From Adineta ricciae (lineage: Eukaryota > Rotifera > Eurotatoria > Adinetida > Adinetidae), in NCBI GenBank assembly GCA_905250025.1, contig CAJNOJ010000019.1, positions 434,001 through 498,000 on the forward strand: 64,000 nucleotides of DNA, read 5' to 3'. Numbering within the stretch: position 1 is the stretch's first letter; each line of letters begins with the position of its first letter. Below are positions 51,284-64,000 of the stretch, piece by piece. The notes beneath the pieces are model-generated. The model searched no databases and had not been told where the DNA came from. It saw only the letters and a list, made by a program, of their open reading frames with translations. A program made the position numbers and the translations under genes.

Positions 51284-52576
51284 ATGTCCGCAATGACAGT
51301 GACAAATAGTGGCAGTAATACAACCAACCCAACCGGAGTTAATGATCCACTTGATAGTTTCAATTTGTTTCATAGTCGACCACCTATTTGGTCCACATCG
51401 AATCAACCAGGACTAGATCATCAGTGGAATGAATCATTATTTTCACCATCACATCGTCCATGGCCATCGGAGCCGTTTGGCAGTGATGTTGGCAGCGATG
51501 AATTACCATATCCAAGACAATTAAATCATCATCAAACTCATGATTTCAGTCCATTACCATCATCGCCAGCGAATCTTTTAAATGGCAACAATCATCAAAT
51601 AAGTCAATCAGGACGTTTTCAATTTCTTAACGATGCATCATCATCGCCGTACTGTTCCCAACAATTACCTCTCATATCGTCATGTTTCAATGAATCATTA
51701 TATGATCCATCACCATCATCAACACTATTTTCAAATGATATCGACCGACGTTCACTAAATAATCCTGTTACAAACACAAACTTGCTTGATTCGCGTCAAA
51801 CATTAGATAATCAAAAACTAAGTTTAGATCAAATTGTTAATCGTTTCAATGATCTACAATTACAACCACCAACAGCATCAACGCCAACAACATCGTCCTA
51901 TCAAAATTCATTTTTACCTCAAACAAACGATCAACAGCAAGCACTTTCATCATTCTACTATCAACCATCATCACCATTTACAAATCATCTGTATATGAAT
52001 TCACCAAGCCAATATCAACAAAATGGTCCGACAACATCCAACCTATTTAACGACCGGTTCGAACGAAATGATGGCTATTTGCCATTTTCGAATAATTCAC
52101 CATATTTATCCGCCATGCGCTTTTCACCGAATCAAGCCTATCGTACAACAAAAAGTGGTAAACAACAAATCGGACCGGAAAATTCTAACTTATTCATATG
52201 TCATCTACCCCAAGAAACAACAGACCAAACATTGATGAATTTATTCTCACAATTCGGGACAGTTTTATCAGCAAAAGTACGTGTGTCCATCGATATTCGA
52301 TGAATACATCGAGTTGACTTTTCTTTTCAAAGGTATTTGTTGATAAAAAAACCAACCAATCGAAATGTTTTGGTTTTGTTTCATATGATAATCCTTCGTC
52401 AGCACAACAAGGTAATTAATTATTAATACGTTTATTCCTTTTGAATAATTGATGAGATAGAAGTGTTCGATATACGTTTTTTCCTCTTTGTTTCAGCTAT
52501 ATCAAGTATGGATGGATTTAGCGTCGGTCCCAAACGGCTGAAAGTCGAATTAAAAAAACCGCGTCGTAATTCATAA
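51284..52576 (+). CDS. CELF/Bruno-like RNA-binding protein with a single (third) RRM
   Basis: Three exons (51284-52276, 52333 to about 52412, about 52498-52576) give roughly 385 residues. The first 300 are Ser/Asn/Pro/Gln/His-rich and disordered. The C-terminus is an RRM almost identical in plan to RRM3 of CELF proteins: '[20 protein letters not shown]', '[15 protein letters not shown]', '[20 protein letters not shown]' (RNP1 = KCFGFVSY) and '[20 protein letters not shown]'. CELF proteins normally carry two further RRMs before a linker, but none is present and a stop precedes the start, so this is a shortened paralogue. The probable role is binding of U/GU-rich RNA in splicing or mRNA stability. 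Confidence 0.88.
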
Positions 52577-53390
52577 TGTGACAAATAATTTTCTGAAAGA
52601 ACAGTAAGATCATCGTGTTATTTCTCGTTTTGCCCAAAGATCTGTTCATGTGAGTATATGTTTTAACTGTCTATTTCTCGTTTCCTTGTTTTCTCTCTTT
52701 CATTCTTGTTTGTTTTGTTTCTCTCCGGAAAAAAAAACAAAACAAAACAAATCGAACCTATTTACTTTTCGTGTTGTGTGTTTATTTCTCCAAGAGATTT
52801 GTTCGATATATGTTTAGTAAAAAAAAAGCAGAAACGGAAGAATAAAGAAGATGGAATTCCCTGTGTGTCTATGCTTTCGAATTATCTGTCGACTTTTTCT
52901 TTCACTTTCTTTTGTGAGTTCATGCTGTGTTCTTTTCTTTTTATGCTGCCGTCTATTTCCCTATTTATTTATTAAGCGATTGTTCGTGTGTGCGTGTGTG
53001 TATCAGCTTTTATTATCTACCGTGTGTTTTGCGCATAGTTCATTCATTTTATTTTGTTTTTTCAGCTCTCGTTTATCAGACTCCCTAATTTATTCACAAC
53101 CAAAAGGAAAAAACGGTTTTTTTTTGTGTGCGTGTGTGTACTTCTATCTCTACACGGTTGTTGTGTGTATTTCATTAAGTTTTTCGTTGGGTTCTGGATG
53201 GCTATATGTTTTTTTTCTTTATATATTTGTGTGTGTGTGTGTATGTTTGTTGTATGCTTATCATTGCCACCGAGAAAAAAAAACAAACAACAAAAAGATT
53301 TTCTTTTCCTTCTTCTTTTTTGCACAAGAGAAAAAAAATGGAAACGATACAAGAGATTTATGTTTAGTTCATGAGCTTGCTTGAATTAGA
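52577..53390. other. 3' flanks of convergent genes, low complexity
   Basis: T-rich and (TG)n tracts (for example 53230-53243) dominate. Long open frames here are products of TTT/TGT repeats and are not called. It probably contains the 3' UTRs of the CELF-like and tubulin genes. Confidence 0.5.
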
Positions 53391-55381
<1,991 letters not shown>

Positions 55382-55932
55382 GCTTATTGCTCGGTTGCTC
55401 TCGAATGAATAAGATAGATAATACAAATACTCGTCATTACTGATGGTTGTCGATGCTTTATGTACATTTTTTCTTTCTAACCACCTACATATTTTTGCTT
55501 GGCTGAATTTCATTCGTTTTTTTTTTTGTTAGGCGAAGATTTTCATTCCTCTCTTCCTCTTATCTCGTCCATTTTCATACGTAGTAAGAAAAAAAACCGT
55601 CGGATAAAACGACATTTCGTATCTGTCTTGTATAAGATTTTTCTTTTAAACATCGCATATTCAACAGACCGAAAAAAGGACGTTGCTTGTTAAAAAAACA
55701 CACGCACACACACGATAGATATACACGTAAAAAAGAAGAAGAGAACAACCGAATAAGGTGACAGAGAGTATAACAAACAACATTCAAAAAAGAAAGAAAT
55801 AATGACAATAAAGTCAGTGTACACAAGAAAGAGAGTAAGAACATCAATGAACAAAAAGAATATGACCAGATCTAGAGAAGAAATTCATGTCATCAACCTC
55901 TCTTTCTATCTTCAGTAAGCATATGTATAAAT
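55382..55932. other. Intergenic, low complexity
   Basis: Upstream of alpha-tubulin and downstream of CNOT3, both minus strand. It has A-rich and (AC)n tracts near 55700. No coding potential is accepted, and the tubulin promoter is expected here. Confidence 0.45.
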
Positions 55933-58900
55933 TCAAAATTCTCGATCTTCCAAAAACTTGTATTCGAATATGAAATTGTCACGTTTACGTGTTTGCCATC
56001 GTTCGTAGTCGAAAAATATGTATGTACCCTAAAACAGCCAATCAGTATGATTCCGTTATCAACGGAGTTTACCTGTTCATAGTCATCAGTGATTGTTTTT
56101 GGTTCTTCGTGTCTTTGAAACCACATCATATGTTTGGTATGAAAACGCCACGATTGACGTTTCAAGGCTTTTGCTGCTAAATATTGTGCACGTGTTCCCT
56201 AGAAGAATGTTATCAAAGAAATGAAACATGTTTTCCTTGAAGTTTTTCAAATACCTCCATGTAATAAAAGACGAAGAAGAGTGTATCAGGCGCTAAGCGA
56301 TAGTAGAATTCAGGTGTATCACTGCCCGCTGGTGGTGTTTGAGGATAGTATGGAATAGTTTGCGATTGACTGAGTGAACCTCGACCATAAATTCGATTGG
56401 CATTTGTTCTGAAAAAAGAAAACGAGAAACTTGCAATACTTAAGAAAAAACATATCATATGAACCATACCTTTGTCGCTCTGATTCGAGTAGAGATGGCA
56501 ATTTTGCGTATGCTGAGTTCAGTCGATTGAGCATACGCATTTCTGCCTGTGTTAATGGCACACGACCTGCTGATATTGATTGCTGTTGAAGAATATTCAA
56601 CGATGTCGACTGTAAACTATAACGATGCGAATGATGCTCAGGATTGATTGGTATACCACTTGCTAATTGACCAATAACACCGCCATTAGTGGCTGGAATC
56701 TCGGCAATGTTTGTATTGTTGTTCGATAAGAAAGACGATTGAACATTTGGAAAGGTATTATCTAATAATGAATGTCCATCTGAAGAGCCATTGCTCATAA
56801 CCGTCGAGCGATCATTCTCACTGATCGGCCGTGATAAAATTGATGGCTGTTGGGAAACGATTGCTGGGTCGATAATATTTGCCGATGACGGAGATGTATC
56901 AAGAGGAATGTTTGAATTTGATAGACCTGAGCTTGTACTTGAGTATAACGACGATGGAATTACTGGTGCTGTTGATGATGGTGTATTCATTTGAGATGAA
57001 ATGTTGTTGAGAATATGCTGAGGTAAGATTCCTTTGAAGAAAAAAGATTATTCTACATATAGAACTATATTCGACAGATACCTGATCGATCATTTGCTGT
57101 CGATAATAGTGAGGGTGGATGAGACGTATTAGATGAATTTGTAACCGTTGTTGTAACTGATGATATCGGCAAAGTTGATGATGTCGTTACTATCGAATCA
57201 TTGAGAATCGAGATTGCTCCAGATCCATTGAGTAATTGCCTTGATTGCTGTTGTTGTTGTTGCTTTGCTGGTGGCGAGAGTACATGTTGTTGTTGTTGCT
57301 GTTTAGATGTATTTGTGTTGCTACTTGTAGTAGTAGTTGACGTGGATGGTACAGTATTCTGTGAAACAATGGCTGAATATTGCAGAACAGGTAATGCTGA
57401 AGTTGTAGATGTTGCTGTGGTTGTGGTTGCTGCTGGATATGCGAAATGTGGTGGTGCACTTGTCGACAATGCTGACGCAGGAGTTGAAACTGTAGGTAAC
57501 GTAGATTTAGTTGTTGTTGATACGCTAGGTGACTGTTGCTGTAATTGCAAAGAAGTTTTCGGCGATGATACGTAGGTTGTTGTCGAATGGTTTGCACCCG
57601 AATTTGTTCTATCAGAAATCATAGCCGTTGAAAGAGAACATGAACAAAGATGTCAATTACCTATGTCGTTGAGATTGGTTATCTTCAGATTCAGATTTAT
57701 TTCGTTTTCGATCCTCTGTTAATGATAATGCTGGACTAGCACTGGGCGAACTTGCTTGCGTTGATGATGGTGTCGTCAAACCCATCAATGATTCGTTATC
57801 ACCGTGATTCGAATTAGTTGTTGCACTTGTTGCTGTCACACGATCCGATCTAAAGACAAACGATTCTACTAGTTCATCAGATAAACGACATTTCCTCTTA
57901 CCCATGATTGGATGACGAACTAATATCGATATGATTGGAATTTAAACTACTACTGATGCCATTCGACAACGATGGTGGGTGAGATTGCGTGATCGGCACA
58001 GCAAGAACTGGCGCCATCAATGTGATTAAATCGTCCATGTCAATTTCTTCATACATTAACTCATTTTCTTTAAAATCTGATTCTTGATTTGATTCCACAT
58101 AATATTCAATATCAGCTCGTAAGCTATGAATGGTTTTCGGATCTAATGCGTCATTGTTAATTGCACGAAGAATTTTTTCCAGAGATTCAATATGAAATTT
58201 ATGACGTTCTAACGAATGTTTAGTTTCTTCTAAACGTTCTTGTTTCTAAATAGTTCAAACAGTCATTCACAAATGAGTAGTGAAGATCATTTTATTATTT
58301 ACATCTTTATCCGACTTCTTCTTCTTGAGTGATGCTGACAACGCGTCGATATCGGCTTCGAATTTATCAATTTGAATATTCAATTCATGAATGGCTTCCT
58401 ACACGTTCAATTTGATTCCATAGGACTCAAAAAAAAACTCATCGACTTCTTACCGCAATCCATTGATTACATTCCTCTTTCTCTTTTTCTTGTGGATCGA
58501 GTTTTTGTCCAGCTCCTAAACCTTCTTTACTATATGCTTTCGTTTTTGTTTCTCTTTCTACCACTTTGAATCTTTCCATTTGCTAGAATAATCAAACAAG
58601 TCACATGAATCGACCGAATGACAGAGTTTACGCACTAGTTCGATATTTTTCCTTGCTTCTTGCAGCTGTTTTTTGTCTTTGATTTCTGTCGATGATATCC
58701 ATGCTTTTATTTGATCTCTCAAACGTTGTAATTTCTTAATTTCTTTCTTCAGTTCTTGCTCATATTTATCTTTTTGGTTGTGATTTGGCGCTGAGTGTAC
58801 CTGATGAATGTCAAAACAGAAAATTGTATCATGATTGACAAAATGAGTCGTTACGATTACTTTTTGCCAGATATCCTCGAATGTTTCCACACCTTCCGTC

Positions 58901-59005
58901 ACTTTTTTCAAACAACGGTCGATTTCACCTAAGAACAATGTCTGAGATGCATTGAAATCGAACAAAGAATAAGTTTTTACCCTGTAATTTTCTCCTATCA
59001 CCCAT
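55933..59005 (-). CDS. CNOT3: CCR4-NOT complex subunit 3
   Basis: The N-terminus [20 protein letters not shown], continuing '[12 protein letters not shown]', then '[20 protein letters not shown]' and '[20 protein letters not shown]', is the conserved Not3/5 coiled-coil domain. The middle (about 58000-56700) is Ser/Thr/Gln/Asn-rich and disordered. The C-terminal NOT box gives '[20 protein letters not shown]', '[18 protein letters not shown]', '[19 protein letters not shown]' and ends '[11 protein letters not shown]' with TGA at 55933-55935. CNOT3 is a scaffold of the CCR4-NOT deadenylase, binding CNOT2 and CNOT1 through this C-terminal part, and controls mRNA decay. The spliced ends match the family well. 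It is about 750-800 residues long. Confidence 0.95.
57230..57310 (-). repeat. CAA/CAG runs coding poly-Gln in CNOT3
   Basis: Two interrupted Gln runs (KQQQQQ and KQQQQQQ) are coded by CAA/CAG triplets, next to Thr/Ser-rich segments. A likely site of length polymorphism. Confidence 0.8.
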
Positions 59006-59414
59006 CTAGAATCGTCTTGTTGAGTTCGTTGTCAATAGGAAACAATGAAACATAGACAGAATGAATCAAGTTTTTTTGTTAATAAGTCAAGAAGAAATGT
59101 CTTTGGATCGATTTTGAATATTTTTATCTTGAATAAACAAAAAAGGTTTTCAAATTTACTTTTAGATATTCATGAAATAAACAAATAAATTACGTGTAAA
59201 GATATGCGCACAATGATTGTGGTCGGTTGGTCGACCGACGGACGGATCGGTCTAGTGATTAAATGAGTCATATACAAACTACGACAGCACTTCACAAATT
59301 GGAAACTGAAAACATAGAGGTCGCCGAAGGCTATCAGAAAGAAGAACAGCGTTTTCCATGATCATTAGATTTTGTTTATTGAGAAGAAAAAAATGAAGAT
59401 GAGAAAAGATTCGT
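59006..59414. other. Intergenic, no gene seen
   Basis: AT-rich sequence between two minus-strand genes. It probably includes the CNOT3 promoter and the 3' UTR of the next gene. Nothing else is recognised. Confidence 0.45.
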
Positions 59415-60579
59415 TTACATATATTTTGCGATGAGGCTATCCATACTGCTGTGTCGTGGTTGTACAAATGAAGTCGCACGTCGAAGTGCTGGTGGTACCT
59501 TTACAGTAACATATTCTGGTAATGGAGTTATATCGAAAGTTGCTCGTTCGATATTTTTGAAAGCCGGCATAGATTCGCTGTGGTATGGATTGATTTGATT
59601 CTGGCTTGTTTCAATCGACGAAGTAATACGAGTTTGTTTGGCAACCGGTGCATCAGCATTGATCGATTTTTCAGTCTTTTTCGCTGTTGTTGTTATTGTT
59701 GGAGGATCACAATCTACACTGCTCCAAGCTAGACATGTAGCTACGTCTGTACTTCGATCAATGTGCCTGATTTGCGCGCGACGTATCGCAGTACCAGCAT
59801 ACCGTTGAAATGTTTCTTCGCGAATCTTTTTCGAATGCGTTGCATCGGGTTGGCCATGACTAAAACCAATTTGATAGATACTGAATTCTTTCGCAGTCGA
59901 TGGTTTCACTGGTTGAATATCAGGTAATGATTTCGACAGTGTTGGATTCAATAACGATGGATCGAATGAGATGGGTGGTGGCAACGAATCATGGCTGTAG
60001 TCATCGGCGTAAGAGCTGACTTTAATTTCGTCGACGTACGTTTTGCGATCAGCATTTTTCGGAAGCCAACTGACCAGAAACGGATCGAATTCACCGGCTG
60101 CACGAGATTTTGTTCTACGTCTACCAATACCCTTTTCAATGATGAAGATGGATAGTAATGAAAAACATGAACAGAATAAATAGTATCCGTGCTCTTACTT
60201 TTTGAGCACCTCGAATGAGCGGATCAGCCTCGTATCTATGACGGTTATCGTGATCGGAAAACTGGTGCGTTGTTGCTGCTGACTAAAAGCAAATGCCAAC
60301 TAATTCGCTCGAGAACGCGATCAAGAGAAATGTTTTACCGTTTGTCGTTCAATGAATATCTTCGGTGGATTAGGACGAGCAAGTTGTCGGAACGAATTAC
60401 TTAAATCAATTCTCGGTTTCGCTCTGAAATGTCCATAATAACCAGTTGGAAACTATGAAACAAGAAAACAGACAAATCAAATGAACGTTTCTTCGTCAAT
60501 CATTTACCCATGCACCTGCCGTTCGTTCAGGACTTAACGAAGGTGTGATTGGTACTTGTCTAATCTGGACTTGATTCAT
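59415..60579 (-). CDS. Unrecognised Pro/Ser-rich protein
   Basis: Four or so exons with short introns run from Met 60579 (MNQVQIRQVPITPSLSPERT, then 'AGAW'). Next are 'FPTGYYGHFRAKPRIDLSNS', 'FRQLARPNPPKIFIERQT', 'HDNRHRYEADPLIRGAQKG' and 'RAAGEFDPFLVSWLPKNADR'. A long last exon includes 'KEFSIYQIGFSHGQPDATHS' and ends 'HSSMDSLIAKYM' at TAA 59415-59417. It is about 340 residues, basic, with no membrane segment or signal peptide and little predicted fold. Short aromatic-Pro-Gly blocks like 'GYYGHF' resemble those of small axonemal microtubule-associated proteins, but I have no firm match, so this is only a suggestion. Confidence 0.65.
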
Positions 60580-60819
60580 AGTCTCTCTATTGTACTTCTG
60601 CGTGAGCCGTTAGTTTTTTTTTGTTAAATAATACGTGTGAGTTCGTGATGTTTGTGTTGTTAACAACGACAAGCAAAACGAAAATACCATTGAAAAACAA
60701 AAACGAAATAGCGACGAAAAATACGAAAGAAAAGAAACTCTTGAAAAATGGCTCGAGAGTGTTACAGAAGCAATTATTTCATTTTGGTATTCAATTGAAA
60801 CAAACAGTGAAACTAATTA

Positions 60820-61346
60820 TTAAATCAAGCTTTGTTCTTCAAGGTTGGCAGCAATTATTCTGTCAATATTTTCGTTTGGAATGGCTTGTTTGTGACAAAC
60901 AGGCACGGACGGTAGACGTTTTGCAACGTCAGGATAAAGTACTTGAACTGTATTAGTTTCGATTCGAACAGCTGGATGATTATTATTCGACGCACGACAC
61001 TGATCATCGACATGAATGTTTATAGTCAAATTGCTGATCTTGTTAGCATTCATAGGAAAATAAATATACGAACAGAAAATGATTTTTTTGGCGCATATTG
61101 AAATATTCGTTGTTATTCGAGTGTTATCTCTTTCGAATAGGATGAGAGTACATTGTTGGGACTTAAATTGGTATCTGATGAATTCGAATGGTCAAGACTA
61201 GATTTCTGAATAGAGTTGGTTCCTCGCTGAGGAACCGTTGGTACTGATGGGCTACAGAGTCGCTTTTTAATCGATGATGTTGAAGAACGCACATGTGATC
61301 GGTGGAGATCATCGTCAAAGAAACAACGTTTAGTAGATGTCGACAT
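60820..61346 (-). CDS. Unrecognised small protein, two exons
   Basis: Exon 1 starts MSTSTKRCFFDDDLHRSHVR and has the basic 'SSIKKRLCSPSVP', which could be a nuclear signal. A GTACTC donor after 'LSPNN' and a CAAG acceptor join it in frame to 'ISNLTINIHVDDQCRASNNN', 'HPAVRIETNTVQVLYPDVAK' and the end '...IIAANLEEQSLI' with TAA at 60820-60822. It is about 145 residues, Ser-rich first and more structured later. If the splice is wrong these are two short ORFs of 77 codons each. Codon quality of both is good. No family is recognised. Confidence 0.5.
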
Positions 61347-62368
61347 GAAAGAGAAGAGGAAAAAAGCTTGAGAAAAAAATCAAGAAAGTTCAACAATGTA
61401 CGAAAAGCGCTTCAAAGTTTCGTTTTAGTGTTGTCATGGGTTTCGTTTTGCAAACTCATAGCACATGAGAAGAATTGAGTCTAGTTATTTCGACATATTT
61501 GATGATGCGATAAAGTATCGAGACATGCTTGAAGGTCAAATTGACTGAATCTAGTTGAAGAACTAATCGAGTTGGTGCTGTTTCTTCTTTCCACCAATCA
61601 AACATTAGATACGATTGATGATGAAGAGAGGGAGAGACAGAAAAAAAAGAAAATCACAAGGGAGCCAATTTGTGTCGTCGTTTTGGCTAATGATTAAACT
61701 TTCGTATGTAGTAGGATTGTCAATGATTTGAGTGTCGTCAAGTGGTGATGAGGCAAAGCAAAAGATCCTATTAAAACAGTGTTTAAAAAGAAAGAAAAGA
61801 ATGTCGGATGAATATACAAGATGGAACTGATTTCTTTTCTCTTGTCGAGTTTGAGTACTCTTGACCGGCGACAGTAAAGAACAAGAGAAGAGAAGAGAAA
61901 AAAAACGGATGATTATTTATCGTGGTGATTGTCGTGTATACACGGCAGGATTCCGAACGAAGCGACAAGTGGTTAACAGCTTCTTTCTTCCGATAAATAA
62001 TCATTTTACGAAAAAAAAGAGAAATAAATTCAATTCAGCTTTCGGAATAAACTCCAAGCAATTGATTGAAATATATGTAAATCGAGCCCACACATCCTGT
62101 CAGCTTTGTTTTATGTCTTTTTCTCCAAACTAAACGGATATACATGTTCCCGCCGGGCGTCTTTCTCGTAGATTTGACGATTAGAGCAAAACATATGCAT
62201 TTAACCGTTTCGGTTTCCTTCTTAGCTGAAATGAAATCCTCATCATTGATGTCATCCATCGCATGTTCATCAAATGTGCTTTCAATTACTAAACACGCAA
62301 AAAAATATTTATTTTTTCTCGTTAAATACACATACAGAAATAAAAGCAAAATGTAGAACAAAAATTTG
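61347..62368. other. Intergenic region with a possible last exon of the zinc-finger gene
   Basis: Most of it shows nothing. At 62287-62215 the minus strand reads a coding-like acidic stretch 'DEHAMDDINDEDFISAKK' after a TTTAG acceptor, which may be a terminal exon of the Fez-family gene. The phase with the preceding exon fails by one base in my reading. Confidence 0.4.
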
Positions 62369-63713
<1,345 letters not shown>

Positions 63714-64000
63714 GATGATGATGATGATATTCCAAGAAGACAAGTACCCGAAAGAATGGCGTCTGTTTGTACTACACCTGTATCTTACTTCTCTGCGTAG
63801 TAGAGAGCTCTCTTCTGTAGGAGGAGGAAAGAAAAAGAATATTCATTGATTTTTGATTGGCGAATTTTCTTTTCTGCGACTATTTTCAGCTATGTTTTTT
63901 TTTCATCTTTTTATCCAATCAGTGCCGATGATGTCTAAAAATATACATATGAGCGATTCACTTGGCCGAAAGAGAGAAGAAAAAAGAGAAACACAGGATG
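63714..64000. other. 5' flank of the Fez-family gene
   Basis: T-rich stretch at the window edge. A GATGATGATGAT run lies right at the gene start. No other feature seen. Confidence 0.4.

Noticed and set aside
52706-53384. Long plus-strand ORFs rich in Phe, Cys and Val, looking like membrane proteins
   Set aside because: Made of TTT/TTC/TGTGTG simple repeats in a 3' flank; no stable domain.
57201-57575. Cys/Val-rich plus-strand ORF
   Set aside because: Antisense reading of the CNOT3 Gln/Thr-rich segment (CAA/CAG read as TTG/CTG).

Overview
The window is a compact, AT-rich piece of animal nuclear genome. It carries about twenty protein genes, most broken by many very short introns (about 45-100 bp, GT..AG). 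An innexin, a SoxD factor, a Fez-family zinc finger, IFT88, PEX5, CNOT3 and cytosolic TyrRS place it in an invertebrate metazoan. The tiny introns and close packing fit a rotifer, probably a bdelloid, but that is inference from style and not from a diagnostic marker. I saw no bacterial operon, CRISPR array, rRNA, tRNA or recognisable transposon.

Layout. 0-5 kb: innexin and a secreted chitin-binding/EGF protein, both minus. 5-11 kb: plus-strand genes for an LDLa membrane protein, MGMT, ribosomal protein uL15 (RPL27A) and CTU2. 12-23 kb: minus-strand genes for an unrecognised protein, IFT88, a FAM47-like protein and a SoxD factor. 23-27 kb: about 4 kb without genes, holding one N and a perfect 106-bp inverted repeat whose right arm ends exactly at that N. 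27-29 kb: an unrecognised gene. 29.3-44.5 kb: one very large minus-strand gene in which a transglutaminase-fold protein that has lost its catalytic Cys and His runs into a single 12.5-kb exon coding about 4,180 residues of repetitive, mostly disordered sequence. 45-50 kb: a CD225/dispanin-like protein, cytosolic TyrRS and PEX5. 51-52.6 kb: a CELF-like protein that keeps only the last RRM (plus strand). 53-64 kb, all minus: alpha-tubulin, CNOT3, two unrecognised genes and a Fez-family zinc finger.

How the genes relate. This is mostly a set of independent housekeeping and developmental genes. There are loose themes: cilia (IFT88 beside a FAM47-like gene, with alpha-tubulin further on), translation and RNA (uL15, CTU2, TyrRS, CNOT3, CELF-like) and cell surface/matrix (innexin, EGF/CBM14, LDLa, transglutaminase-like, dispanin). 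The most unusual object is the pseudo-transglutaminase with its giant three-zone extension, which ends in 19 copies of a Trp-containing amphipathic-helix motif that I cannot assign to a known family.
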